A stretch of DNA of 64,000 bases from the NCBI GenBank assembly GCA_050633665.1, contig JBOEGY010000007.1, positions 558,001 through 622,000 of the forward strand, written 5' to 3'. The DNA is from JAUIAI01 sp050633665 (GTDB lineage: Bacteria > Pseudomonadota > Gammaproteobacteria > Burkholderiales > Burkholderiaceae_E). The notes under the pieces are model-generated. The model was not told where the DNA came from, did not search any database, and saw nothing but the letters and a program-made list of their open reading frames with translations. The translations under genes and the position numbers were made by a program. Positions 50,491 through 59,185 of the stretch are shown here, one piece after another (position 1 is the stretch's first letter; each line of letters begins with the position of its first letter).

Positions 50491-52221
50491 ATGCCTACCC
50501 CTGTTCTTTCGACCCAGAGCGCGGCTGCCGTCATTGCCCGCATGCTGCGGGCAAGCGGCGTAACGAGAGTCTTTGGCCTGTGTGGCGGGCACATCATGCC
50601 AATCTGGATGCGATTGCATGCCGAAGGAATCCAGATCATCGATGTTCGCGACGAGCGAGCGGCGGTCTATATGGCCCACGCCCATGCCGAACTGACCGGC
50701 CAGCTTGGGGTGGCCCTGGTAACCGCCGGGCCGGGGGTGACCAATGCCATGACCGGCATAGCCAACGCTCATATTGCAAGAGCCCCGGTGCTGGTGTTGT
50801 CGGGTCTGCCGCCCTGCCCGCAGGAAAATCGCGGCGCGCTGCAAGATATCGTCCATACCGATCTCGTCAGATCCATTACACGTTACGCCCGCACAGTCCG
50901 CCACCCGGACCTGGTGCCGCAAGAGCTGGGAGAAGCCATTGCCCGCGCCAGCGGGCACGGCGGCGAAGCTGGACCGGTTTATCTGGATTTCCCGGCGGAC
51001 ACCTTGCGGGCTGACGTCTCACTTGCAGTGCAATTGCCCGAATACGTCAGCACCAGGGAAGCGCCGCTGGCCATACCGGATCAAACCTCAATCACTGCCG
51101 CAGTCGAGCTGCTGTGGGGGGCCAAACGCCCCTTGATTATTTCCGGCCGCGGCGCCCGCGGTACTGCAGATCTACTGACTGCACTGCTTGATCAAACCCA
51201 CGCGGCCTATCTGGACACCGGGGAAAGTCGTGGACTCGTCGCCGACGACCACCCGTCGGTTGTTGCAGCAATGCGGGGGGCTGTTATGGGCCAGGCGGAT
51301 CTGGTCATCACCCTGGGACGGCGGCTCGACTTCCAATTAGCCTACGGTTCACCCGCTGTCTTCGGTGAAGCGAAATTCTTGCGCATCGCGGACTGCGCGG
51401 CCGAGCTGCGAGACAATCGTCGCGGTGCCGTCGAGCTGCTTGGCAATACACGCGCAATCCTTTCGTCAATGTTGCAAGTCGCCGGCGATCGCAAACCGGC
51501 TACCGACCCTGCCTGGATAGAAAACCTGCATCAACAGCACCAGGCCCGCTCCGGCAAACTTGCCCAATCCATGCATGAAGCCCCCGCCGGCAGCGACGGT
51601 CTCATGCATCCTAACCGCGTGCTTGCCGCGTTGCGCGATGAATTGCCAGACAATTCCATTGTTGTTGCAGATGGCGGCGACTTTCTCAGTTTTGCCCGGG
51701 TCGGTCTGCCGGCCAGCACTTATCTCGATCCGGGTTCGCTCGGTTGTATCGGCATCGGGACGCCGTTTGGTGTTGCGGCCAGTCTGGCCTGCCCCGATCG
51801 CCCGGTAGTTGTTGCAACCGGAGACGGTGCGTTCGGCTTTAACGCGATGGAGATCGATACCGCCGTGCGGCACCAAGCCCCGGTAATGATCGTCGTCGCC
51901 AACAACGGCTCCTGGGCAATTGAAGTACGCGACCAACAGCAAGGCTACGGTGAAACCGTTGGCACCCATCTGCAATTTGCCGACCACGCCAAAATGGCAA
52001 GTGCATTCGGCATGCATGCTGAGCGCGTCGAAAAACCGGAAGATCTGCCTGGTGCCATCCAGAGAGCCATGGCCAATCGTCCCGCTTTGCTCGATGTACT
52101 GGTCACACCGGAAGCCGTGTCGTCAGATGCCAAATCCGGGCTGGCCTGGGTCCCCGATCTGCAAGCTCTGGAGGCATGGCACGAAGCAGAAGTCCATTGG
52201 CGCCGTAAGTCACCCGGATAA
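50491..52221 (+). CDS. Thiamine diphosphate-dependent enzyme (2-hydroxyacyl-CoA lyase/acetolactate synthase-like)
   Basis: A 576-residue ThDP enzyme with PYR, central and PP domains. Catalytic Glu is in VRDERAAVYMAHAHAELTG near residue 54, and the Mg-ThDP motif is GDGAFGFNAMEIDTAVRHQAPVMIVVANN near residues 445-470 (GDG...NN). Overall layout matches acetolactate synthase, oxalyl-CoA decarboxylase and 2-hydroxyacyl-CoA lyase; no small subunit is present. The divergent CoA ligase favours a CoA-ester substrate. GAGGAGAG precedes the ATG. Confidence 0.85.
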   Translation: MPTPVLSTQSAAAVIARMLRASGVTRVFGLCGGHIMPIWMRLHAEGIQIIDVRDERAAVYMAHAHAELTGQLGVALVTAGPGVTNAMTGIANAHIARAPVLVLSGLPPCPQENRGALQDIVHTDLVRSITRYARTVRHPDLVPQELGEAIARASGHGGEAGPVYLDFPADTLRADVSLAVQLPEYVSTREAPLAIPDQTSITAAVELLWGAKRPLIISGRGARGTADLLTALLDQTHAAYLDTGESRGLVADDHPSVVAAMRGAVMGQADLVITLGRRLDFQLAYGSPAVFGEAKFLRIADCAAELRDNRRGAVELLGNTRAILSSMLQVAGDRKPATDPAWIENLHQQHQARSGKLAQSMHEAPAGSDGLMHPNRVLAALRDELPDNSIVVADGGDFLSFARVGLPASTYLDPGSLGCIGIGTPFGVAASLACPDRPVVVATGDGAFGFNAMEIDTAVRHQAPVMIVVANNGSWAIEVRDQQQGYGETVGTHLQFADHAKMASAFGMHAERVEKPEDLPGAIQRAMANRPALLDVLVTPEAVSSDAKSGLAWVPDLQALEAWHEAEVHWRRKSPG

Positions 52222-52239
52222 GCAGTATCATCCCCTCCT

Positions 52240-52926
52240 GTGAAAGTCCTCGGCATACAACCGTCCCTCGTCGAACAAGTCCACGACGCCATCCTCTTTG
52301 AGGTCGCGGCCGGCAAACTCGCGCCGGGCGATCGCATCATTCAGGAACAAATCGCCAAGGAACTGGGAGTCTCTCGTCAGCCGGTGCAGCAGGCCTTGCT
52401 CCTGCTGCACAAGCAAGGCGTGCTACGTGACGCACCGGGGCGGGGCCTGCAGGTTGCCCCCCTGGACCTCAACTATGTAAAAAAAATGTACGACATGCGC
52501 GCGGTCATTGAAGGGCTTGCGTTCCGGGAGGCTGCCTTAAACAACGCTGCCCGTGCAAAACGAGAAGGCCCCGCTCTGCTGCGTGCCGGTCGTCAGGCCA
52601 TCGCGAACGGGTCGGTCGGAGACTTGATAGCCGCCGACATGGCGTTTCATGAGTTTGTCTATGAACTTGCGGAAAACCCGTTGATCGCTCCGGCAATGGA
52701 CACCCACTGGATTCAGGCTCAGCGGGTGATGGGCGAAGTCTTGATGCGCGACGACCAGCCGCGCAATATCTGGGACCAACATGAAGCACTACTTCAGCAT
52801 ATTATCGCCGGCGATGAAGCTGCGGCAGAAAAGTCTGCGCGGCAACACATTCTTCAGGCAGCGGCATTCATGATTGCCAGATTAAACGAACAGGTCGAAG
52901 CCGGCCAGGTTTCCGATACCCCCTGA
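52240..52926 (+). CDS. GntR-family (FCD-type) regulator
   Basis: A 228-residue GntR regulator. The N-terminal wHTH (residues 5-70) contains APGDRIIQEQIAKELGVSRQPVQQALLLLHKQGVL; an all-helical FCD ligand domain follows (His/Asp metal ligands plausible in DMAFHEFVY and HEALLQHI). It has a GTG start without a visible ribosome binding site and lies 18 bp after the ThDP enzyme. Likely local regulator through the nearby palindromes. Confidence 0.88.
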   Translation: MKVLGIQPSLVEQVHDAILFEVAAGKLAPGDRIIQEQIAKELGVSRQPVQQALLLLHKQGVLRDAPGRGLQVAPLDLNYVKKMYDMRAVIEGLAFREAALNNAARAKREGPALLRAGRQAIANGSVGDLIAADMAFHEFVYELAENPLIAPAMDTHWIQAQRVMGEVLMRDDQPRNIWDQHEALLQHIIAGDEAAAEKSARQHILQAAAFMIARLNEQVEAGQVSDTP

Positions 52927-52976
52927 CTGCGCGGCAAAACTGTTCGCGACAAGCTTGGATCGCCAGGGTCGGAAAA

Positions 52977-53513
52977 TCAACCCTTGTGACCGTTCACCAG
53001 TTCGGCGTCGAACGCGTCAACACGGTCCAGATTGCCCCGCAAACGCTCCATCAGGGCAAATAATCCGGTTCGCTCGGCATCACTGAATCCCTCCATCAGC
53101 GCCGCTTCTCGAGCCAGCGCAATCTTGATGACTTTATCGTGCAGTGCTTCGCCCGCGTCGGTCAGATAGAGGAGTCGATTACCCTCGCTGATCCGCGTCT
53201 GCGCAAGGCCTTTGTCCTCGAGCACGCGCAGACTGCGGCTGACCTGACTCTTGTTGCAGACGATCAATTCGCCCACCCGGTTTGCCATGGCCCCTGGCTC
53301 GTTGACCAGGGCACTCAACATGCGCCACTCATTCAAGCCAATGCCGAATAGTTTGCGATACAGTCGGCTTCCACTGGAAGCCAGGCCGTTGTTTAGGACG
53401 CTCAAATACCAAGGCACATAGTGGGCAGCATCAATTGTCGGCCGGCTACCGGTGTCTGCCGGGACTGGCGGCCGGTTCGCCTGGTGCCGCGCGCCCTCGC
53501 TCGTGTTTTTCAT
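52977..53513 (-). CDS. MarR-family regulator
   Basis: A 178-residue protein with a MarR winged helix: LFGIGLNEWRMLSALVNEPGAMANRVGELIVCNKSQVSRSLRVLEDKGL. A 40-residue Pro/Arg-rich N-terminal extension precedes it. The start at 53513 is chosen over one 39 bp upstream, though neither has a strong ribosome site. It follows the membrane hydroxylase gene on the same strand by 66 bp. Ligand unknown. Confidence 0.85.
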   Translation of the reverse strand: MKNTSEGARHQANRPPVPADTGSRPTIDAAHYVPWYLSVLNNGLASSGSRLYRKLFGIGLNEWRMLSALVNEPGAMANRVGELIVCNKSQVSRSLRVLEDKGLAQTRISEGNRLLYLTDAGEALHDKVIKIALAREAALMEGFSDAERTGLFALMERLRGNLDRVDAFDAELVNGHKG

Positions 53514-53579
53514 TCCCCGGAGTCTGCCACACTCCGGGCGAAAGCTCATCAAACACGCGGCGAGAAAGCGACGTAGTCG

Positions 53580-54467
53580 TCAGCGCTGACAGCAAGCCGC
53601 CGAGAAAGGATATCGCCACTGCGCGACCAGTCTGCCGGGGTCTGGGAACCGCATCGCATTGTTATCACCCAGGCCCAGGTTGATTTGAGTCTTGCGGGCC
53701 GACTGAGGGTCAAGAAACGTGCCAAAGAGCTGATCCCAGACGGTCAACGCACGCCCTAGATTGCGACCGCCGTGCCTGGAGTCGGCTGAATGGTGCCACC
53801 GATGTACTTCATTGGTATTGAGCAAGCGGTTGAGCCAACCAAACTGGAAATCAACATTGGCATGCTGAAGAACCAGAACCGGCATCGTGAGCACGACATA
53901 CCCGAATATCGCCGCTTCGGAGAAACCGAGCAACAGTGGAGGCATAACAATGGCAAACGCATTGATCATGTGGTTTAGCGGGTGAAACCGAAAATTATTC
54001 AAGGTATAGAGCCGTTCAATGCTGTGATGCATGGCATGCAATGCCCAGAGGTGTCTGGACCGGTGGTGAACCCAGTGACTCAGATAGGCCGCCAACTCAA
54101 TGAGCAACGTCACTGCCAGAATCTCCACCCATAACGGCACCTCACGCAGCCACAAACCGACCGGCGACGTAATCGTCCCGCCCAGTAAGGCAAGCGCCAG
54201 GAGTGGCGCCAGGTATTTGAGCAAGCCATCGAGCACAACGAAAATCAGTGCGAAGCTGGCGATATCGCCGTTCAGATCGCCACGGTTCTGATTCCAGCGG
54301 CGCTCATAAGGTCGTATCCGCTCCAGGCCCAGTGACAATCCTATCGTGAGCAAAGCCAGCGCTGAAAATACTTCTGACTGCGCCGGCATGTCAGCCGTAT
54401 AAACGAAGAAGATCGCCATGAAGCCAATCATGACGATCATGAATAGTTGCGAGGCAAGTTTGCTCAT
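53580..54467 (-). CDS. Sterol desaturase/fatty acid hydroxylase family membrane protein
   Basis: A 295-residue membrane protein with about five helices and the three histidine boxes of the family: LSHWVHH, HAMHHS and HRWHHS, which bind a di-iron centre. Members hydroxylate sterols, carotenoids, or acyl lipids. Its ATG overlaps the arsR stop by one base, so the two are co-translated and the regulator probably controls the hydroxylase. Confidence 0.9.
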   Translation of the reverse strand: MSKLASQLFMIVMIGFMAIFFVYTADMPAQSEVFSALALLTIGLSLGLERIRPYERRWNQNRGDLNGDIASFALIFVVLDGLLKYLAPLLALALLGGTITSPVGLWLREVPLWVEILAVTLLIELAAYLSHWVHHRSRHLWALHAMHHSIERLYTLNNFRFHPLNHMINAFAIVMPPLLLGFSEAAIFGYVVLTMPVLVLQHANVDFQFGWLNRLLNTNEVHRWHHSADSRHGGRNLGRALTVWDQLFGTFLDPQSARKTQINLGLGDNNAMRFPDPGRLVAQWRYPFSAACCQR

Positions 54468-54775
54468 CAGACCTTCTCATTCAAGTTGTGATCACCCTGA
54501 CAGCAGTTTTTGATCAGGTAAGCCAATAGCTGCTGCATCGTCGCGAAATCGGCACGGTAGATCAGCGACCGACCGTCTCGTTGACAAGTGATCACCTGAC
54601 CGGCCTTGAGCTCTTTCAGATGGAAGGAACAAGTTGCCGCTGGCACGCCAAGCTTTTTGGCGATTGCACCGGCAGCCACACCACGATCGCCCGCCCGTAC
54701 AAGTAGACGAAATATGTCGAGTCTCGTCTCCTGAGCCAGTGCACCAAGGATTGCTACGGTTTTTGATGTATTCAT
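54467..54775 (-). CDS. ArsR-family regulator
   Basis: A 102-residue winged-helix regulator: ALAQETRLDIFRLLVRAGDRGVAAGAIAKKLGVPAATCSFHLKELKAG. A Cys lies in the recognition helix and a CC pair near the C-terminus (KNCCQGD), giving a possible thiol or metal sensor. The ATG itself lies within one arm of an operator palindrome, so autorepression is expected and the message may be near-leaderless. It is coupled to the downstream hydroxylase. Confidence 0.88.
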   Translation of the reverse strand: MNTSKTVAILGALAQETRLDIFRLLVRAGDRGVAAGAIAKKLGVPAATCSFHLKELKAGQVITCQRDGRSLIYRADFATMQQLLAYLIKNCCQGDHNLNEKV

Positions 54776-54797
54776 ATTTCTAGTATCATGGAAATAT
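54774..54797. promoter_or_regulatory. ArsR operator overlapping the arsR start
   Basis: ATATTTC (54774-54780) and GAAATAT (54791-54797) are perfect seven-base inverted repeats with a ten-base spacer. The left arm includes bases of the arsR start codon. Confidence 0.65.
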
Positions 54798-54895
54798 AAG
54801 AGAAAAGCAAGAGACTCGAGCACATGCTTCCAGAGCATCCTCAAGCCTTGCATGCTTGTTGGATTGCCGGCCGGCGGCCGGCATCAACCGCAATA

Positions 54896-55732
54896 TCAGT
54901 GCGACATCAATACCGGTACGCCAGTCGCGGCGAGAATTTCGCGGGTTGTTCCGCCAAGCACCCATTCGCGAATTCTGGAGTGGCCGTACCCCCCCATCAC
55001 CAGCAAGTCGGCATTGGCCGCTTCCACCTCATTGAGAATCGCGTCAGAGACGCTGGTATTGGCAACGACATCACGCACAACCACTTTGATGCCGTGACGT
55101 GCGAGAAACAAACCCAACTCTGCACCAGGCAGCTCATTATCGCCAGCCCCCTGCTCGCGGGAATTCACGACAATCACCTCGACCTCGGCGGCGCGGGCCA
55201 GTAAAGGCATCGCGTCAGTCACCGCCCGCGCGGCTTCCCGACTGCCATTCCAGGCAACGACCGCTTTTCCGGCAACCGGCTTCAAGGCGCCGTTATTGGG
55301 TAACACCAGAACCGGTCGGCGACTATCCATCAGCAAATCACCGACGAAACCCGGACCAGCGATAGTCTTGGCCGCATCCTCAGCCGGTTGACTGACCACA
55401 ATCAAGTCAGCAAACACTGCACCAAGTAATGTTGCCGAAATAACCGAATCAGTCGTCACGCGAGATTCGTACGAACTGATTCCGGTTTTCTTGCACTGGG
55501 CTTCGAAGACCTTTGAGGCCTCTACCGCCGCATCATCCAGCTCTTGCTGCATTTCGCCGACGTAGCGAGCCGAGGCACCAAAATAGTCTCCCGCGGGCAG
55601 GCTGGCAAACCCGCTCGGACACAATCCAATCAGGTGCGACTCATGAGTGCTGGCCAGTTCTGCGGCGAATTCGATATGAGCGGTTGACGGTTGAAATGAA
55701 TCAACATGCGTCAGAATGGTTTTGTAAGTCAT
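54896..55732 (-). CDS. Tandem-domain universal stress protein
   Basis: A 278-residue protein with two UspA domains. The second (from about residue 155) has the ATP-binding motif GGYGHSRIREWVLGG (G-x2-G-x9-G-T); the first is degenerate and lacks it. Tandem Usp proteins often respond to growth arrest or oxidative stress. The start overlaps the end of the cytochrome c-like gene by four bases, so the two are in one operon. Confidence 0.9.
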   Translation of the reverse strand: MTYKTILTHVDSFQPSTAHIEFAAELASTHESHLIGLCPSGFASLPAGDYFGASARYVGEMQQELDDAAVEASKVFEAQCKKTGISSYESRVTTDSVISATLLGAVFADLIVVSQPAEDAAKTIAGPGFVGDLLMDSRRPVLVLPNNGALKPVAGKAVVAWNGSREAARAVTDAMPLLARAAEVEVIVVNSREQGAGDNELPGAELGLFLARHGIKVVVRDVVANTSVSDAILNEVEAANADLLVMGGYGHSRIREWVLGGTTREILAATGVPVLMSH

Positions 55733-56115
55733 GATTTTTCCTCGGACAACTCAGTGGCAGCGCGATCCGGGCTCAACTGGGGCGAGAAAGAACAAGCACC
55801 GTCCGGACATGGATAACGATAAAAAACAGCATTCAGGTAGTCGGTGACATCTTCAACTTCTTCCTGGCCCCATTCAACACCGGCAGCCTTCGACCATCGC
55901 CTGACCTGGATCCGGACTTCATCGAAGGTCTGGGCAAGTCGTGGATCCCGTAAATGCAAGACTGAGTTGTGACACTGCGTGCATTGGGTTTCATAGAGCA
56001 TCCGCCCGCGTTGCGGGTCAGCGCCCGTGACCTCAGCCGACAGCGCTGCTTGCGAATTCAGCCAGACCAGCCCTACCAGGGCAATCCCACCGACTGTTGA
56101 TATCAACCGCTTCAT
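55729..56115 (-). CDS. Monohaem cytochrome c-like protein
   Basis: A 128-residue exported protein: signal peptide (cut near ALSAE), one haem motif CTQCH around residue 45, then a helical domain ending in DVTDYLNAVFYRYPCP. No Met follows the haem motif in a position typical for the axial ligand; a second Cys pair (PCPDGAC) is present instead. The start at 56115 follows GGAG. It overlaps the universal stress gene. Partner enzyme unknown. Confidence 0.82.
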   Translation of the reverse strand: MKRLISTVGGIALVGLVWLNSQAALSAEVTGADPQRGRMLYETQCTQCHNSVLHLRDPRLAQTFDEVRIQVRRWSKAAGVEWGQEEVEDVTDYLNAVFYRYPCPDGACSFSPQLSPDRAATELSEEKS

Positions 56116-56225
56116 AAAGACTCCGCGAGAAAACTGGCACAAGGCTCAGCACATCACCCGTCTTCATCATGAACCTGTTGACCTGACGTGTCTTGACCTC
56201 GGTCAATGACCGGTCAAATGGCAGA

Positions 56226-57125
56226 TCAGGCATGTTCAGCAAATGATTTTAGCGCTTCGGTGGCGACAATATCGCCCCATTCCTGAACAAAGTGACCGGC
56301 AGGCTCAATAATGAACGGCGCCGGGCAGCCTTTTATCATGCTGGCCATGCCCTGCATGACCTCAACCCCAAGTACCGGATCCTGCTTGCCAACTGCCATA
56401 AAAGTCTGTCCAGCCCATTGCTTTTGCCAGAACTCGAGCGCCTGCCGGCTGGTCTCTACCCCCTCCATCTCAGGATTGGTCATGACCATCTGTGGAAACC
56501 GCCGGACCCCTGCCTTGAATGCCGCCGAGGGGAACGGCGCCGCGTAAGCGGCAGCCTCCGCATCAGACATGCCGGGCGTGGAGCGCTTCATCAGTGCGCC
56601 AACGTCAAGGTCTGGATTCGCGTTGGCATAAGCCTGCCAGGCCAGAAAACCTTTGCTGGGAGCCGTACCGGTTGCCAGAGCGGTATTCATGATGATCAGC
56701 CGGGTGAAGCGTTCAGGCATGGCGTGCGGCAGGGTTAATCCCAACAAGCCGCCCCAATCCTGAACAACCAGCGTTATGTTGGATAAATCAAGCCGCTCCA
56801 CGAAAGCCAGCATCATGTCGCGATGAAAATGGAAACCATAGGTTTCATCATCAACCGGTTTATCAGAACGCCCAAACCCAAGCCAGTCAGGGGCGACCAC
56901 CCGGCCCCCGGCCGCGGTCAATACCGGAATCATTTTGCGGAACAGATATGCCCAGGTTGGCTCACCATGCAGGCACAGGTAGGTGACTTCGGCGTCCGCA
57001 TCGCCTTCGTCTACATAATGGACCCGCATCCCTTCAGCTCCCGCCAGGTCTGAAACATAGTTCGGTTCATAAGACCAGTCCGGCAAATTGTCGAATCGAT
57101 CATCAGGGGTGCGAAGGACTTGCAT
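56226..57125 (-). CDS. Haloalkane dehalogenase (HLD-I-like)
   Basis: A 299-residue alpha/beta hydrolase. HGEPTWAYLF gives the oxyanion hole, nucleophile Asp123 with Trp124 lies in VVQDWGG, the acid is probably Asp249 (GKQDPVLG) and the base His278 (AGHFVQE). A Trp in the cap region could complete halide binding. These are hallmarks of DhlA-type dehalogenases, though epoxide hydrolases are close relatives. GAGG precedes the start at 57125, 14 bp after dppF, so it is the last gene of the transporter operon. Confidence 0.87.
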   Translation of the reverse strand: MQVLRTPDDRFDNLPDWSYEPNYVSDLAGAEGMRVHYVDEGDADAEVTYLCLHGEPTWAYLFRKMIPVLTAAGGRVVAPDWLGFGRSDKPVDDETYGFHFHRDMMLAFVERLDLSNITLVVQDWGGLLGLTLPHAMPERFTRLIIMNTALATGTAPSKGFLAWQAYANANPDLDVGALMKRSTPGMSDAEAAAYAAPFPSAAFKAGVRRFPQMVMTNPEMEGVETSRQALEFWQKQWAGQTFMAVGKQDPVLGVEVMQGMASMIKGCPAPFIIEPAGHFVQEWGDIVATEALKSFAEHA

Positions 57126-57139
57126 AAAACGCCTCGGGC

Positions 57140-58147
57140 TCAGGAATAAAGGTGGCACGCGACCGCGTGATTTTCTGCCTGCGACTTTAACGGGGGGCGG
57201 GTTAGACGACAAGCGTCGAATGCCTGGGGGCAGCGAGGGTGGAAGTGACACCCAGCCGGCGGGTCGATCGGCGACGGTATCTCGCCCTTAATCGGCACAA
57301 AGCGGCTGTTGCGCTGGTCAAGTCGTGGCACCTCGTTCAACAAGGCCTGTGCATACGGATGGTCCGGGCCCTCAAACAGGGTATCGGCCAGAGCCGTTTC
57401 CACCACCCGGCCCAGATACATCACGACCACCCGGTCCGCAATATGCTGTACGACCGACAAGTCATGACTGATAAACAGATAAGTCAGGTCAAACTGTGAC
57501 TTGAGGTCCATGAACAGATTGATCACCTGCGCCTGAATGGAGACATCGAGCGCAGCGATCGATTCATCACAAACCAGGAAACGAGGCTTCACAGCGAGCG
57601 CCCGCGCAATACCGATGCGCTGGCGTTGGCCACCCGAGAACTGATGCGGATACCGCCGTAGAACAGAGGAGTCCAGGCCGACCTTCTCGAGCAAGTCACA
57701 AACATAGTCGGCGCGCTCGGCGCGCCGCACGATCCCATGAACAACCGGCGCCTCGCCCACAATATCTTCAACCCGCATGCGTTGATTGAGACTGGCAAAC
57801 GGATCCTGGAAGATCATCTGCGTCGCCAAATTGGTCTGACGACGGCGCTCGGGTGTCATGGCATCCAGTGCCTGGCCTTCAAAGATGATCTGCCCGTCAC
57901 TGGGAGCCAGTATTCCCGCCACCATACGACCCAATGTGGACTTCCCGCAGCCCGACTCCCCAACCAGTCCGACCACCTCTCCGGCAGCGATGTCCAGATC
58001 AACCGCATCAACCGCATGAACTACTTCGTCGCGAACATCGGCGCCCAGCCGGGATGCCACCCGGCTGGCAATATCGAGTTTCTTCTCAAACCGCTTTGAC
58101 AGCCCACGCAGGCTGAGTATCGGCACCACCGCATCAGGCTCGGTCAC
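57140..58147 (-). CDS. dppF: Dipeptide/oligopeptide ABC transporter ATPase (DppF-like)
   Basis: A 335-residue ATPase: Walker A GESGCGKST, signature SGGQRQRIGIARAL, Walker B FLVCDESIAALD, and the C-terminal OppD/F zinc-like region with HPRCPQAFDAC. It powers uptake with the paired DppD. Its start overlaps the dppD stop (ATGA). Confidence 0.95.
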   Translation of the reverse strand: MTEPDAVVPILSLRGLSKRFEKKLDIASRVASRLGADVRDEVVHAVDAVDLDIAAGEVVGLVGESGCGKSTLGRMVAGILAPSDGQIIFEGQALDAMTPERRRQTNLATQMIFQDPFASLNQRMRVEDIVGEAPVVHGIVRRAERADYVCDLLEKVGLDSSVLRRYPHQFSGGQRQRIGIARALAVKPRFLVCDESIAALDVSIQAQVINLFMDLKSQFDLTYLFISHDLSVVQHIADRVVVMYLGRVVETALADTLFEGPDHPYAQALLNEVPRLDQRNSRFVPIKGEIPSPIDPPAGCHFHPRCPQAFDACRLTRPPLKSQAENHAVACHLYS

Positions 58148-59172
58148 TCGCCCTCCCCTGGAATCTCAAACAGCAACTCGTCGCTCTGGTCCGGACCGGA
58201 TTGCGGAAAGTGGCAGCGCACGGTTCGCCCGGGAGCGATCTCGGTTGACTCCGGCATAACCGTACAAGCGGCAGCGGCCTGGGAACAACGGCTTTGAAAC
58301 GGACAACCGACAGGCAGGTCTATAAGGCTGGGCGTCATCCCCGGAATCTGTTGCAGGCGCTCGCCACGTGGATTGGCTGACGGCACTGAACCGAGCAAAC
58401 CGACCGTATACGGATGCAGTGGCGAGTCAATGACCTGATCGGTCGTACCGGTTTCCACGACCTTGCCGGCATACATCACGGCGATGCGGTCGGCGAGTCC
58501 GGCAATGACGGCCAGATCATGGGTTATCCAAATCATGGCGGTGCCGGTCCGTTCACAGAGTTGCTGAACCTCGAATAGAATCTGCGCCTGAATCGTGACA
58601 TCCAACGCCGTTGTAGGTTCGTCCGCAATGATCAGGTCGGGGTCATTCAACAAGCCGATCGCGATCGCGACCCGTTGTCGCATGCCACCAGACAGTTGAT
58701 GCGGGTAGTGCTTCAGTCGCATAGCCGGTGACGGAATACCCACCTGGGTCAGCGCGTTGAGGGCTTTGTCACGCGCCGCAGTCTTACTGACCTTCTGATG
58801 GGCCAGAACGGCCTCGATCATCTGGGTATCAATGCGCAACACCGGGTTCAAGGTCATCATCGGATCCTGAAAAATCATCGCGATCTTGTTGCCGCGCAAT
58901 GACCGGAGTTCAGATTCAGGCAGACCGACCAGTTGCCGGCCCTCAAACAGAACAGACCCCCCGACAATACGACCAGGTTCGTCGATCAAACCCATCACTG
59001 AAAACCCGGTCACCGATTTGCCCGATCCGGACTCCCCCACAAGACCGAGAATTTCGCCGCGCCCCAGTTCGAACGACACCTGGTCAACGGCTTTCAACAT
59101 CCCGGCGCGCGTGTCGAAATACGTCTGCAGACCCGTGACTTGAAGTGTCGGTTGATCGAGAGATTCAGTCAT
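58144..59172 (-). CDS. dppD: Dipeptide/oligopeptide ABC transporter ATPase (DppD-like)
   Basis: A 342-residue ATPase: Walker A GESGSGKSV, signature SGGMRQRVAIAIGL, Walker B LIIADEPTTALD, and the C-terminal OppD/F extension with QSRCSQAAAAC. Starts 13 bp after the dppC stop and overlaps dppF by four bases. Confidence 0.95.
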   Translation of the reverse strand: MTESLDQPTLQVTGLQTYFDTRAGMLKAVDQVSFELGRGEILGLVGESGSGKSVTGFSVMGLIDEPGRIVGGSVLFEGRQLVGLPESELRSLRGNKIAMIFQDPMMTLNPVLRIDTQMIEAVLAHQKVSKTAARDKALNALTQVGIPSPAMRLKHYPHQLSGGMRQRVAIAIGLLNDPDLIIADEPTTALDVTIQAQILFEVQQLCERTGTAMIWITHDLAVIAGLADRIAVMYAGKVVETGTTDQVIDSPLHPYTVGLLGSVPSANPRGERLQQIPGMTPSLIDLPVGCPFQSRCSQAAAACTVMPESTEIAPGRTVRCHFPQSGPDQSDELLFEIPGEGE

Positions 59173-59185
59173 TGTCGGAATGGCC

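Noticed and set aside
54866..54882. GC-rich palindrome after the universal stress gene
   Set aside because: No U-run on the minus strand; a factor-assisted terminator is possible but cannot be supported.
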